The notes under the pieces are model-generated. The model saw nothing but the letters and a program-made list of their open reading frames with translations, ran no database searches and had not been told where the DNA came from. DNA of 59,736 nucleotides from Phreatobacter sp. (GTDB lineage Bacteria; Pseudomonadota; Alphaproteobacteria; Rhizobiales; Phreatobacteraceae): the NCBI RefSeq assembly GCF_016793595.1, contig NZ_JAEULY010000017.1, positions 1 to 59,736 on the forward strand, written 5' to 3'. A program made the translations under genes and the position numbers. This document shows, piece by piece, positions 24,969 through 33,914 of this stretch. How positions within the stretch are numbered: position 1 is the first letter of the stretch; every line of letters starts with the position of its first letter.

Positions 24969-26780
24969 TCAGGCCTCGAGGCTTTCCTTCAGCATTTCCA
25001 GCTCCAGCCAGCGGTCCTCGGCCGCGGCAAGTTCCCCCTGCGCCTTGGCCAGCGCCGCCGACGCCTTGTCGAAGCCGGCGCGGTCGCGGGTGAACAGGGC
25101 GGGGTCGGCGAGGATCTGCTGGAGCTTGGCGATGTCGCGGCCGAGCGCCTCCATCCGGCCGGGCAGGCTGTCGAGATCGTGCTTTTCGCGGAAGGACAGC
25201 TTGCGCTTGGTGTCGGCGGCACGCTCGCGCGGCGCTTCCGGCTCGGTCGCGGCCTTGCGCTGGGGCTTGTCGACCACGCGCGCCTCGACGCCCGAACCGC
25301 GCTGGGCGAGCATGTCCGAATAACCGCCGGCATATTCGCGCCAGCGTCCCTCGCCCTCGCTGACCAGCACGGACGAACAGACGCGGTCGAGGAAGTCGCG
25401 GTCGTGCGAGACGAGGATGACCGTGCCGGGGAAATCGGCGAGCATTTCCTGCAGCAGGTCGAGGGTTTCGAGGTCGAGGTCGTTGGTCGGCTCGTCCAGC
25501 ACCATGACGTTGGCGGGGCTCGCCAGCGCCCGCGCCAGCAGGAGGCGGCCGCGCTCGCCGCCGGAGAGGACGCCGACCGGCGTGCCCTTCTGCTCGGGGG
25601 CGAACAGGAAGTCCTTCATGTAGCCGACGACATGGCGGTTCTCGCCGTTGATGGTCACGTAGTCGCCGCGCCCGCGCGTCAGGGCTTCCGCGAGCGGCGT
25701 CGCCGGGTCCAGCGCCTCGCGCTTCTGGTCGAGGGTCGCCATGGCGAGATTGGCGCCGAGCTTCACCGTGCCTGAATCGGGCTCCAGCGTGCCGGTGAGC
25801 ATGCGGACGAGGGTCGTCTTGCCCGCGCCGTTCGGCCCGACAATGCCAAGCCGGTCGCCCCTGAGGATGCGGATGGAAAGATCGGCGACGACCGGGCGGT
25901 CGTCATAGGCCTTGGAGATGCCGAGCGCCTCGACGATGCGCTTGCCGGAGAGTTCTGCATCCGAGACGGTCAGCGAGACGTTGCCGACGGCCCTGCGGTG
26001 CTCGCGGAAGTCCTTGCGCAGCGCGTGGAGGTTGCCGAGGCGGCGGACATTGCGCTTGCGGCGCGCCGAGACGCCATAGCGCAGCCAGTGCTCCTCGCGG
26101 ACGATCTGGCGGTCGAGCTTGTGCTGCTCCTTCTCCTCCTGTTCCAGCACCTCGTCGCGCCAGGCCTCGAAATGGCCGAAGCCCTTGTCGAGGCGGCGGG
26201 TGGTGCCGCGGTCGAGCCAGACGGTGGCGCGCGACAGGTTTTCGAGGAACCGCCGGTCGTGGCTGATCATGACGATGGCGGAGGACGACGCCTTGATCGC
26301 CGCTTCCAGCCATTCGATGGCGGGAAGGTCGAGATGGTTGGTCGGCTCGTCGAGGATCAGGATGTCGGGTTCGGGCGCGAGGACGCGGGCGAGGGCCGCG
26401 CGCTTCTGCTCGCCGCCGGAGAGCGCCGTCGTGCCTTCCTCGCCAGTCAGGCCGAGCTCGTTGAGCATCATGCGCGCGCGGTAGGGGTCGTCGCTCGGTC
26501 CAAGACCCGCCTCGACATAGGCGAGCGTGGTCGCAAAGCCGGTGAGGTCCGGTTCCTGCAGGAGGTAGCGGATCGTCGCGCCCGGCTGGGCGAAGCGCTT
26601 GCCCGAATCGGCTTCGACGAGGCCGGCGGCGATCTTCAGGAGCGTCGACTTGCCGGAGCCGTTGCGGCCGACCAGCGCCAGCCGGTCGCCGGCCTCGACC
26701 GACAGGTCGGCGCTGGTGAGCAGCGGCGTGCCGCCGAAGGTCAGGGCGATGCCCTGCAACTGGAGAAGGGGAGGAGCCAT
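24969..26780 (-). CDS. ABC-F family ATPase (Uup-like)
   Basis: A 603-residue soluble protein with two ABC ATPase modules and no membrane domain. The first module has Walker A GRNGSGKST (about 38-46), signature LSGGEQKR and Walker B ILILDEPTNHLD. The second has GPNGAGKTT, LSGGERGRLLLAR and VLDEPTNDLD. A charged linker joins them, and the C-terminal 80 residues form the coiled coil typical of Uup, which binds DNA or ribosomes. ABC-F proteins act on translating ribosomes; Uup also affects transposon excision and replication intermediates. ATG 26780 follows GGAGGAGCC. It is convergent with phoB, 11 bp apart. Confidence 0.9.
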   Translation of the reverse strand: MAPPLLQLQGIALTFGGTPLLTSADLSVEAGDRLALVGRNGSGKSTLLKIAAGLVEADSGKRFAQPGATIRYLLQEPDLTGFATTLAYVEAGLGPSDDPYRARMMLNELGLTGEEGTTALSGGEQKRAALARVLAPEPDILILDEPTNHLDLPAIEWLEAAIKASSSAIVMISHDRRFLENLSRATVWLDRGTTRRLDKGFGHFEAWRDEVLEQEEKEQHKLDRQIVREEHWLRYGVSARRKRNVRRLGNLHALRKDFREHRRAVGNVSLTVSDAELSGKRIVEALGISKAYDDRPVVADLSIRILRGDRLGIVGPNGAGKTTLVRMLTGTLEPDSGTVKLGANLAMATLDQKREALDPATPLAEALTRGRGDYVTINGENRHVVGYMKDFLFAPEQKGTPVGVLSGGERGRLLLARALASPANVMVLDEPTNDLDLETLDLLQEMLADFPGTVILVSHDRDFLDRVCSSVLVSEGEGRWREYAGGYSDMLAQRGSGVEARVVDKPQRKAATEPEAPRERAADTKRKLSFREKHDLDSLPGRMEALGRDIAKLQQILADPALFTRDRAGFDKASAALAKAQGELAAAEDRWLELEMLKESLEA

Positions 26781-26939
26781 GGGCGGGGCTCTAGCATCGC
26801 GCGCGCGACATTGCACGCGGGCGGAGGGCCTGCATGGGCGGATGGCCGGCAAGCCGCCAAGGGCCTTTCCCTAAAACGGTTCAAAGGTCATGATCAGACC
26901 CAAGGAAGGCCGAACGGCCGCCTGCCCGGAGACGCCGCC

Positions 26940-28460
26940 ATGACCACCCAACCCCGCTTCATCCGCCTCGCGGCGGAGGACAATGTCGTCGTCGCGGTCG
27001 ATCTCATCGATCCCGGCAAGATGGTGGATGGCGTGAAGGCCGCGGCGCGCGTGCTCAAGGGCCACAAGATGGCGACGAGAGCGATTGCCGAGGGCGAGCC
27101 CATCGTCAAATACGGCCAGATCATCGGCTTCGCCTCCAAGCCGATCGCGCCGGGCGACTGGGTCCATACGCACAATTGCGCCTTCGCCGCCTTCGACCGC
27201 GACTACGCCTTCGCGCAGGATGCCCAGCCCGAGACGGTGCTGCCGGTCGAACAGCGCGCGACCTTCGAGGGCTTCCGCCGCGCCAAGGGCCGCGCCGGCA
27301 CGCGCAACTACATCGCCATTCTGACCTCGGTGAACTGCTCGGCCTCGGTCGCCCGTTTCATGGCGGAGGCGGTGAACCGGTCGGGCATGCTGGCGGAGTT
27401 TCCCAATGTCGACGGCGTCATACCGCTGGTCCACGGCACCGGCTGCGGGCTTGCCGGCGAGGGGCTTGGCTTCGACATCCTGGAACGCACGATCTGGGGC
27501 TATGCGACCAATCCGAACGTCTCGGCGGTGCTGATCGTCGGCCTCGGCTGCGAGGTGTTCCAGATTCCGCGGCTGATGAAGGATTACGGCATCGAGCCGG
27601 GCGACCGATTCCAGTCCATGACCATCCAGGAAACCGGCGGCACGAAGAAGTCGATCGAGGCCGGCATGGCGCGCATCGCTGAGATGCTGCCGGTGGTCAA
27701 CCAGTCGAAGCGCGAGACGCTGCCGGCCTCCGAACTCTGCCTCGCTCTCCAGTGCGGCGGCTCGGACGGCTATTCCGGCATCACCGCCAATCCCGCGCTC
27801 GGCAAGGCCGTAGACCTTCTAGTGAAGCATGGCGGCACGGCCGTTCTGTCCGAAACGCCCGAGATCTACGGCGCGGAGCATCTTCTGACCCGGCGCGCGG
27901 AAACCCGCGAGGTCGGTGAGAAGCTGGTCGGCATCATCAAGTGGTGGGAGGACTACACCGCCAAGAACCAGGGCTCGATGGACAACAATCCCTCGCCCGG
28001 CAACAAGGCCGGCGGGCTCACCACCATTCTCGAGAAGTCGCTGGGCGCCGCCGCCAAGGGCGGCTCGACCACCATGCGCGGCGTCTATCACTATGCCGAG
28101 AAGATCGACCGCAACGGCTTCGTCTACATGGACACGCCCGGCTACGATCCGGTGGCCGCGACGGGGCAGGTGGCCGGCGGCTCGAACGTGCTGTGCTTCA
28201 CGACGGGGCGCGGCTCAGCCTATGGCTGCAAGCCGACGCCGTCGATCAAGCTGGCGACCAATTCCGACATCTACACCCGCATGATCGACGACATGGACAT
28301 CAATTGCGGCGACGTGCTGGACGGGGTGTCGCTGGACCAGAAGGGGCAGGAGATCTTCGACCTGATCCTCAGGACCTCCTCCGGCGAGAAGACCAAGTCG
28401 GAACTGCTCGGCTACGGCGACAACGAGTTCGTCCCGTGGCAGATCGGCGCGACGATGTGA
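26940..28460 (+). CDS. Altronate/galactarate dehydratase (UxaA/GarD) family protein
   Basis: A 506-residue enzyme with an N-terminal SAF domain (about 5-95, ending GDWVHTHNCAF) and a C-terminal UxaA domain (about 110-506). Family phrases include GYTRNY-like RAGTRNYIAIL, GTGCGLAGEG, LQCGGSDGYSGITANPALG and NPSPGNKAGGLTT. Family members dehydrate sugar acids such as D-altronate or galactarate to 2-keto-3-deoxy acids, using iron or another divalent metal. ATG 26940 is taken; the frame extends far upstream but only as antisense of the ABC-F gene. No uronate isomerase or reductase is nearby, so the true sugar acid is open. The TRAP importer 1 kb downstream could supply it. Confidence 0.88.
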   Translation: MTTQPRFIRLAAEDNVVVAVDLIDPGKMVDGVKAAARVLKGHKMATRAIAEGEPIVKYGQIIGFASKPIAPGDWVHTHNCAFAAFDRDYAFAQDAQPETVLPVEQRATFEGFRRAKGRAGTRNYIAILTSVNCSASVARFMAEAVNRSGMLAEFPNVDGVIPLVHGTGCGLAGEGLGFDILERTIWGYATNPNVSAVLIVGLGCEVFQIPRLMKDYGIEPGDRFQSMTIQETGGTKKSIEAGMARIAEMLPVVNQSKRETLPASELCLALQCGGSDGYSGITANPALGKAVDLLVKHGGTAVLSETPEIYGAEHLLTRRAETREVGEKLVGIIKWWEDYTAKNQGSMDNNPSPGNKAGGLTTILEKSLGAAAKGGSTTMRGVYHYAEKIDRNGFVYMDTPGYDPVAATGQVAGGSNVLCFTTGRGSAYGCKPTPSIKLATNSDIYTRMIDDMDINCGDVLDGVSLDQKGQEIFDLILRTSSGEKTKSELLGYGDNEFVPWQIGATM

Positions 28461-28475
28461 GGCCAGCGCGGCGGA

Positions 28476-29324
28476 TCAGCCGAGCCGCGCGTCGAACCGA
28501 TCCCAGAGCGCGCCGCCCACGGCCTTGCGGAAGAAGCCGAAATGGCCGATTCGCCCGGCTTCGGTGCCGGCGGCGCTGACCACCTCGACCTTGGCGCTCG
28601 GGAAGCGCCGGGCAAGCCCCCGAACGGCCGCCTCCGGCGCGAATGTGTCGTCGTCGAAGGCGGCAAGATGCACCTGCGCCCCGGCGCGGGCAAAACGCGC
28701 CCCGGCGCCGATCGCGGGATCGCCGAAGAAATAGTCCGGGGTCAGGCACCAGCGCGCCCACTGACGGAAGACATCGCCCGGCATCGGCTCGCCGAGCCCG
28801 AACCAGTTGGCGGGGAAGTGCCCGGTCAGGCGGATCGCGAGCGGGCCGGCGACACGGGCCAGGAAGCGAAATCCGGCCGCTGTCTTCGGCGGAAACAGCC
28901 TCATATCCCCGATCTGCGTCGCGATGCCGAGCACATGCGAGACGCGCGGATGCGGATTGAGCCCATAGGCCTGCCCGCCGAAACTGTGGCCGACGAGGCC
29001 GAGCGGCACCGTGTTCCAGGTCGTCGCGGCGAAATCGGAAACGGCCGCGGCATCCCTGTCCGCCCAGTCGAGCATCATCGCCCGGAAGCCGCCAAGCCGG
29101 GGCGGCGCCGATCCTCCGATGCCACGATAGTCAAAGGTGATCGCCCGGCGGCCCCGTGCGGCGAGGTCGGCAGCATATTCGGCGTAGAAGCGGCGCGGGA
29201 CGGCGGTCGCGGACTGGATGACGACCGTCGAGCGGACCGGACCGTCGGGCTCGAAAATGCTCGCCGCCAGCGGATAGCCGTCGGTCGCCGGGATGATAAG
29301 GGTTTCGTCGGAATCTGTGCGCAT
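28476..29324 (-). CDS. Alpha/beta hydrolase (COG4757-like)
   Basis: A 282-residue alpha/beta-hydrolase-fold protein. The nucleophile elbow is GHSFGG, an acidic residue lies in AAFDDDTFAPE, and the catalytic His is probably in RIGHFGFFR near the C-terminus. That ending is shared with predicted hydrolases of the COG4757 group. There is no signal peptide. ATG 29324 is preferred; the start at 29336 is four codons upstream. It is convergent with the altronate dehydratase gene and divergent from the TRAP operon. The substrate is unknown. Confidence 0.8.
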   Translation of the reverse strand: MRTDSDETLIIPATDGYPLAASIFEPDGPVRSTVVIQSATAVPRRFYAEYAADLAARGRRAITFDYRGIGGSAPPRLGGFRAMMLDWADRDAAAVSDFAATTWNTVPLGLVGHSFGGQAYGLNPHPRVSHVLGIATQIGDMRLFPPKTAAGFRFLARVAGPLAIRLTGHFPANWFGLGEPMPGDVFRQWARWCLTPDYFFGDPAIGAGARFARAGAQVHLAAFDDDTFAPEAAVRGLARRFPSAKVEVVSAAGTEAGRIGHFGFFRKAVGGALWDRFDARLG

Positions 29325-29406
29325 GGGTGGGCGCACCTTGCATCGTGTAGATGCACGATTGACAGTCGGCCGGTTGGCGGATGACGCGGAAAGGGGGCTT
29401 CTCGAC

Positions 29407-29430
29407 GAATAGTCGGATATCCAACTATTC
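29407..29430. promoter_or_regulatory. 24-bp palindromic operator candidate of the TRAP operon
   Basis: GAATAGT-C-GGATATCC-A-ACTATTC is a near-perfect palindrome with 11 of 12 base pairs complementary. It lies immediately upstream of a plausible -35 box and about 105 bp before the TRAP binding-protein start. Size and symmetry fit a dimeric GntR- or similar-family regulator. No regulator is encoded next to it. Confidence 0.55.
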
Positions 29431-29434
29431 CCGT

Positions 29435-29463
29435 TTTACACGCCGCGCCGGTATGACTATCGT
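29435..29463 (+). promoter_or_regulatory. Sigma70-like promoter of the TRAP operon
   Basis: TTTACA (29435-29440) and TATCGT (29458-29463) are separated by 17 bp. They lie just after the palindrome at 29407-29430 and about 70 bp before the dctP-like start codon. The -35 matches the TTGACA consensus at five of six positions and the -10 matches TATAAT at four of six. Confidence 0.45.
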
Positions 29464-29535
29464 CGCTCGGAAGACAAAAGACGCCGGTAAGGCGCAAGTC
29501 AGGTTTTCAGGGAACGCTCGACGAGGTTGCTCTCC

Positions 29536-30588
29536 ATGATTCTCACCCGCCGCAACGCGCTGGCCCTCGCCGGCGCTGCCGTCGCATCGCCCGCCATCAT
29601 GCGCACCGCCTTCGGCCAGACGCCGCAGGTGACGCTGCGCATGCATCACTTCCTGCCGCCCGTCTCCAATGCCCATCAGCGCTTCCTGGTGCCGTGGTCA
29701 CGGCAGGTGGAGGCGGCGTCGCAGGGACGGATCAAGATCGACATCTTCCCGTCGATGCAGCTGGGCGGCGCGCCGCCCCAGCTGTTCGACCAGGCCCGCG
29801 ACGGCGTCGCCGACATCGTTTGGACGCTACCCGGCAACACGCCCGGCCGTTTCCCGGCGACCGAGGCAATGGAACTGCCGTTCATTGCCGGCAAGCGCGG
29901 CGTGACCAATTCCAAGGTCATGGCCGAACTCGGCCCCGTCCACTTCTACAAGGAATATTCCGAGGTTCAGCCGCTCTGCCTCTGGGCGCACGACCACGGC
30001 CTCATCCACTCCAACAAGCAGGTGCGGACGCAGGCGGACCTGCAGGGCCTGAAGCTGCGCTTCCCGACCCGCCAGGCCGGCGAGGCGCTGCGCGCGCTGG
30101 GCGCCACCGCCATCGGCATGCCGATCCCGCAGGTGCCGGAAGCGCTGGCGCAGGGCGTCATCGACGGCGCGGTGGTGCCGTGGGAGGTCGTGCCGGCCCT
30201 GCGCCTGCACGAGCTCGTGCGCCATCACACGGAGATCCCGGGCTCGCCGACGCTCTATTCGGCCACCTTCATCCTCGCCATGAACAAGCCGAAATACGAG
30301 GGCCTGCCGGCCGACCTGAAGAAGGTGATCGACGACCATTCCGGCATGCCCGCAGCCGTCATGGCCGGCGAGATGTGGGACGAGCGCGGCCGGGCGGTGA
30401 GCGAGATGGTCAAGGGCCGCTCGCGCAACACCATCACCGTGCTGGCCGAGGACGAGGCGGCGAAGTGGCGGGCGGCGACCAAGCCGGTCGAGGAAGCCTG
30501 GATCCGCAGCGTCAAGGAGCGCAACATCGACGGCCAGAAGATCGTCGATGACGTGCGCGCCGCCGTCGCCAAGCATATGGCGGCCTGA
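29536..30588 (+). CDS. TRAP transporter solute-binding protein (DctP family)
   Basis: A 350-residue periplasmic binding protein. The N-terminus has a twin-arginine-like signal (LTRRNALALAGAAVASPAI, then FGQ). The mature part opens with VTLRMHHFLPPVSNAHQRFLVPW. The family arginine that clamps the ligand carboxylate is in LKLRFPTR, followed by ALGATAIGMPIPQVPEALAQGVIDG. It captures an organic acid for the DctQM permease. ATG 29536 is chosen over an in-frame TTG nine bases earlier. It is the first gene of a three-gene operon. Confidence 0.93.
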   Translation: MILTRRNALALAGAAVASPAIMRTAFGQTPQVTLRMHHFLPPVSNAHQRFLVPWSRQVEAASQGRIKIDIFPSMQLGGAPPQLFDQARDGVADIVWTLPGNTPGRFPATEAMELPFIAGKRGVTNSKVMAELGPVHFYKEYSEVQPLCLWAHDHGLIHSNKQVRTQADLQGLKLRFPTRQAGEALRALGATAIGMPIPQVPEALAQGVIDGAVVPWEVVPALRLHELVRHHTEIPGSPTLYSATFILAMNKPKYEGLPADLKKVIDDHSGMPAAVMAGEMWDERGRAVSEMVKGRSRNTITVLAEDEAAKWRAATKPVEEAWIRSVKERNIDGQKIVDDVRAAVAKHMAA

Positions 30589-30594
30589 CGCGGC

Positions 30595-31107
30595 ATGAGC
30601 CTGGAGGGGACAGAAGACGAAGCCGCCGGCTGGTCCGGCGGCGTCATCGGGCGCATGGCGCGCGCGCTCGCCGTCGCCGGCGGCGCGCTGATGCTCGCCA
30701 CCGCGATCATGGTCGTGGTGTCGGTCGTCTCGCGCTGGCTGTTCAAGGCCGGCGTCAAGGGCGATTTCGAGATGGTGCAGATCGCCACCGCCGTCGCGGT
30801 CTTCGCCTTCCTGCCGCTCTGCCAGTGGCGGCGCGGCAATGTCTTCGTCGATACCTTCACCCTCAGGGCGCCGGCATGGTTCAACCGGAACCTCGATACG
30901 CTGTGGGACCTGGTCTATGCCGGGTTCGCTGCGCTGATCGCCTGGCGTCTCGCACTCGGCGCCATTGACGCGATCAGCTCGCGGACGAGCTCGATGGTGC
31001 TGGCGATCCCCACGGGATGGGCGATCCTCCTGACTGCGGTGATGGCCGCTTTCCTCGCCGTCGTGGCCGCCGTCACGGCCATTCGCCGCTATCGGAGCGC
31101 ATCGTGA
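30595..31107 (+). CDS. TRAP transporter small permease (DctQ family)
   Basis: A 170-residue membrane protein with four hydrophobic helices (about 24-48, 58-78, 96-118 and 137-160), the size and layout of a DctQ subunit. The phrase VVSVVSRWLFKAGVKGDFEM is the family's first-loop motif. It lies 6 bp after the binding-protein gene, and its stop overlaps the GTG of the large permease gene. It stabilises the large subunit and helps dock the binding protein. Confidence 0.9.
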   Translation: MSLEGTEDEAAGWSGGVIGRMARALAVAGGALMLATAIMVVVSVVSRWLFKAGVKGDFEMVQIATAVAVFAFLPLCQWRRGNVFVDTFTLRAPAWFNRNLDTLWDLVYAGFAALIAWRLALGAIDAISSRTSSMVLAIPTGWAILLTAVMAAFLAVVAAVTAIRRYRSAS

Positions 31108-32423
31108 GCGGAGCGACCGTCGCCGTTATCGGCTTTGCCGGCATGCTGGTCCTGCTGGCCCTCAGGATGCCGATCGGGCTTGCCATGCTGACGGCCGGCT
31201 CTATCGGCTATACCTGGTTCACGAGCCTGCCGATCTTCATGAATTACATGAAGACAACGCCGTATCATCTTTTCGCCAATTACACTTTTTCTGTCATACC
31301 TCTGTTCATCCTGATGGGGGCGCTGGCGGAGAAATCGGGCCTGTCGACGGCATTGTTCCGCGCCGCCGCAGCCTTCCTCGGCCATTTGCGCGGCGGGCTC
31401 GGCATGGCGCTGATCGGCGCCTGCACCGGTTTCGGCGCGATTTGCGGCTCGTCGGTCGCGACGACGGCGACCTTCGCCCGCGCGACGCTGCCCGAGTTCG
31501 AGCGCTACAAGTACGACAGCGGCTTTGCCGGCGGCATGGTGGCGGTCGGCGGCACGCTCGGCATCCTCATCCCGCCCTCGGTGATCCTCGTCGTCTACGC
31601 GATCACGACCGAGCAGAACATCGCCAAGCTGTTCATGGCGGCGCTGATCCCCGGCCTGCTGGCGACCGTGTTCTACTGCATCGTCATCGCGATCGTGGCG
31701 CGGCTGAATCCGGCTTCCGCACCGGCGCTCGAGCGGGTGCCGTGGCCGCAGCGCATGCGCGAGATCGTCGGCGTCTGGCCGGTCATGCTCATCGCCATCA
31801 CCGTCGTCGGCGGCATCTATGGCGGCGTGTTCACGCCGACCGAGGGCGCGGGCGTCGGCTGCGTCGCCATGCTGGTGGTGGGCATCGCGCAGCGCACGCT
31901 CGGCTGGGAGGAGATCAAGGCCTCGATCATCCAGACCGCCGAGACCTCGGCGATGATCTTCATCATCCTGCTCGGCGCCGAGGTGTTCAACGCGTTCCTG
32001 GCGCTGTCGCACCTGCCCGACACGGCGGCGAAACTCGTCACCGATTCCGGCCTGCCGCCCTACGGCGTCATCGTCGGGCTGCTGATCTTCTACATCATCC
32101 TCGGCGGGGTGATGGACGAACTCGCCATGATCCTGCTGACCCTGCCGATCTTCTTCCCGATCGTCACGGCGCTCGATCTCGGCATGCCCGCCGACGATAT
32201 CGCCATCTGGTTCGGCATCCTCGTGCTGATGGTGGTGGGCATCGGGCTGACCGCGCCGCCCATAGGCCTCAACGTCTTCGTGGTATCGGCGATCGCCCGG
32301 CACGTGCCGATCGTGTCGATCTACAAGGGCGTGATCCCCTTCGTGCTCGCCGACATCATCCGCCTCGCGTTGGTGGTGGCCTTCCCGGCGCTGGCGCTCT
32401 GGCTGGTCAACTGGCTGACCTAG
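31104..32423 (+). CDS. TRAP transporter large permease (DctM family)
   Basis: A 439-residue polytopic membrane protein with about twelve hydrophobic segments. Family phrases are LRMPIGLAMLTAGSIGY, FSVIPLFILMGALAEKSGLS, GSSVATTATFARATLPE, GTLGILIPPSVILVVYAI and GIGLTAPPIGLNVFVV. It is the sodium-driven translocating subunit of the TRAP importer. GTG 31104 overlaps the DctQ stop; a longer in-frame ORF upstream is a shadow of DctQ. The transported acid is not evident; proximity to the altronate dehydratase gene hints at a sugar acid. Confidence 0.93.
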   Translation: MSGATVAVIGFAGMLVLLALRMPIGLAMLTAGSIGYTWFTSLPIFMNYMKTTPYHLFANYTFSVIPLFILMGALAEKSGLSTALFRAAAAFLGHLRGGLGMALIGACTGFGAICGSSVATTATFARATLPEFERYKYDSGFAGGMVAVGGTLGILIPPSVILVVYAITTEQNIAKLFMAALIPGLLATVFYCIVIAIVARLNPASAPALERVPWPQRMREIVGVWPVMLIAITVVGGIYGGVFTPTEGAGVGCVAMLVVGIAQRTLGWEEIKASIIQTAETSAMIFIILLGAEVFNAFLALSHLPDTAAKLVTDSGLPPYGVIVGLLIFYIILGGVMDELAMILLTLPIFFPIVTALDLGMPADDIAIWFGILVLMVVGIGLTAPPIGLNVFVVSAIARHVPIVSIYKGVIPFVLADIIRLALVVAFPALALWLVNWLT

Positions 32424-32451
32424 GCGCGGCGGGCCAAGGGCTGCGTCCTTG

Positions 32452-32490
32452 CACGTCATGCCCGCCCTTGTGGCGGGCATCCACGACTTG
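32452..32490. repeat. Intergenic palindromic repeat, family B (copy 2)
   Basis: CACGTC followed by a perfect 9-bp stem (ATGCCCGCC 32458-32466, GGCGGGCAT 32472-32480) with a 5-base loop, then CCACGACTTG. It is the same element type as at 104-137. It sits in the gap between the TRAP permease stop and the convergent 32528-32929 gene, where it could act as a transcript-end hairpin, but no T-run follows. Confidence 0.7.
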
Positions 32491-32527
32491 CCCTCAACGG
32501 CCGTGATCTGGTGGCCTTTGGAACCAC

Positions 32528-32929
32528 CTAGGGGACTTCGACCTCGACGGTGATGAGGGATGTGCCCGAGCCGATGCTGCTCGTGCCGGTCAGGCCCATC
32601 ACGAAGCGGTCCGGGCCGGCAAAGCCGGGAGCCGGCGTGTAGACGGCGCCGGCGCGGCCATCGAGAACGACCCGGCCGCCGCGTGGTCGTTCGAGCAGGC
32701 GCAGGGCCTCGTAGCGGCTGTGACTGCCCGCATAGAGGCTGACGCGGCAGGGTTCGCGGGCCGCCGTCATGTAGATCACGGCCGGCTGGCCCATGATGAA
32801 GGGCCGCCAGTCGATATGGCAGAGCGCGCGGGCGGGACTGGCCGCGCCGATCAGGATGCCGGCAGCCAGGAGCAGCGGGAACAGTCCGAACCCGGGGCGG
32901 CGGGCCGGTGCGGGTCGAATCTCGCGCAT
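32528..32929 (-). CDS. Small exported protein with Ig-like C-terminal pattern
   Basis: A 133-residue protein with a signal peptide (hydrophobic stretch FGLFPLLLAAGILIG, cleavage near SPARA-L). Two cysteines (in ALCHIDW and REPCRVS) could form a disulfide. The C-terminal segment VYTPAPGFAGPDRF resembles the Y-x-P-xx-GF-xG-xDxF pattern of bacterial Ig-like/cadherin-like repeats. Function unknown. ATG 32929 puts the signal peptide in place; upstream codons in frame look non-coding. Confidence 0.6.
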   Translation of the reverse strand: MREIRPAPARRPGFGLFPLLLAAGILIGAASPARALCHIDWRPFIMGQPAVIYMTAAREPCRVSLYAGSHSRYEALRLLERPRGGRVVLDGRAGAVYTPAPGFAGPDRFVMGLTGTSSIGSGTSLITVEVEVP

Positions 32930-32984
32930 CGCATCGGCACTCCATCGGCGGAACAGCCGCCGTCTGCGATGCTGCTCGGGCTCC

Positions 32985-33335
32985 TCAGCCCCGGCTGAGC
33001 CGCCGGGCATTGGCCCTGGCACGGCGCGCGGCAGGCCTGGTCGCAGCGACGCCGATCGCCACGAGCCCGTGCGCGACGTCATCCGGCGAGACGCCTCCGA
33101 ACGCGGAGCGCATCATGAAGCGCCCGGTCTCGAAAGCGGCCTCGACAGAACCTTCGGTCGCGGCGTTCATCTTCTCCGCGACCATGCGCACGGCCTCGAT
33201 CTGGCCGGATGGCAAGGCAAGGGCCGCCGGGTCGCCGAGCAGCATCATGCGATGGGCAATGGTGACGCTCGCCGCGACGGCGGTCGATGCCGACAGCGTC
33301 GCTGCGCCGAGCGCGGCCTCAGTGAAGCGGGGCAT
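32985..33335 (-). CDS. Hypothetical protein, possibly phasin-like
   Basis: A 116-residue, alanine-rich, mostly helical protein. The core KMNAATEGSVEAAFETGRFMMRSAFGG resembles the amphipathic helix of phasin-like proteins, but the match is weak. ATG 33335 is used; a TTG at 33350 would add five residues. No strong ribosome-binding site is visible. It is divergent from the thioesterase gene. Function not assigned. Confidence 0.5.
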   Translation of the reverse strand: MPRFTEAALGAATLSASTAVAASVTIAHRMMLLGDPAALALPSGQIEAVRMVAEKMNAATEGSVEAAFETGRFMMRSAFGGVSPDDVAHGLVAIGVAATRPAARRARANARRLSRG

Positions 33336-33434
33336 GTACCAGAAGAGCAACGCCGTCCCTCGTTCGTCCGGACAGGTTGCCGGTTTCCCTCAGTTTGAGA
33401 ACATTCCGGGCGTTTGCAAGGAACCAGCGCGCGC

Positions 33435-33914
33435 ATGTCTGCCGATCACCAGAAAAATTCGCCCCCGGAACTTTCCGCGCCAGATCCCGATTTCGAGGCG
33501 CGCGGGCGGGCGAGCTTCGCGAGACAGACGATGATGACGACGCTCGGGGCGGAAATCCTGGTCGTGCGGCCCGGCCATGTCGAAATTGCCATGCCTTTTG
33601 CCCCGCACATCCTCCAGCAGCACGGTTTCGTTCACGCGGCGGCGCTGACCGCGATCGTCGATACCGCCTGCGGCTTCGCGGCCATGTCGATGATGCCCAA
33701 GGGCGCGGGCGTGCTCACCACCGAGTTCAAGATGAACCTGATGTCGCCGGGCAAGGGCGAGCGCTTCGTGGCTGTCGGCCGCGTCATCAAGCCAGGCCGC
33801 CAGCTGATGGTGACGCTTGGTGAGTGCTTTGCCGAGGAAGCCGGCAAGCGCAAGCTGATCACACTGATGACGGCGACCATGATGGTCATGAACACGCCGG
33901 GCATCGTCGACTAG
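33435..33914 (+). CDS. PaaI-family hotdog-fold thioesterase
   Basis: A 159-residue hotdog-fold protein. HGFVHAAALTAIVDTACGFAAMS is the family's central helix region, with the usual Asp of the active site in VDTACG. It is followed by GAGVLTTEFKMNLMSPGKGERF. It should hydrolyse an acyl- or aroyl-CoA thioester. ATG 33435 leaves a short polar N-terminal tail. The stop codon touches a palindromic repeat. The neighbouring crotonase gene suggests a shared acyl-CoA pathway. Confidence 0.85.
   Translation: MSADHQKNSPPELSAPDPDFEARGRASFARQTMMTTLGAEILVVRPGHVEIAMPFAPHILQQHGFVHAAALTAIVDTACGFAAMSMMPKGAGVLTTEFKMNLMSPGKGERFVAVGRVIKPGRQLMVTLGECFAEEAGKRKLITLMTATMMVMNTPGIVD

Noticed and set aside
25998..26939. 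Upstream extension of the altronate dehydratase frame
   Set aside because: The first 314 codons run antisense through the ABC-F gene; the SAF-domain start at 26940 is the natural N-terminus.
31089..32945. 618-codon open frame antisense to the TRAP large permease
   Set aside because: The translation is a charged low-complexity shadow; the sense strand encodes an unambiguous DctM protein.
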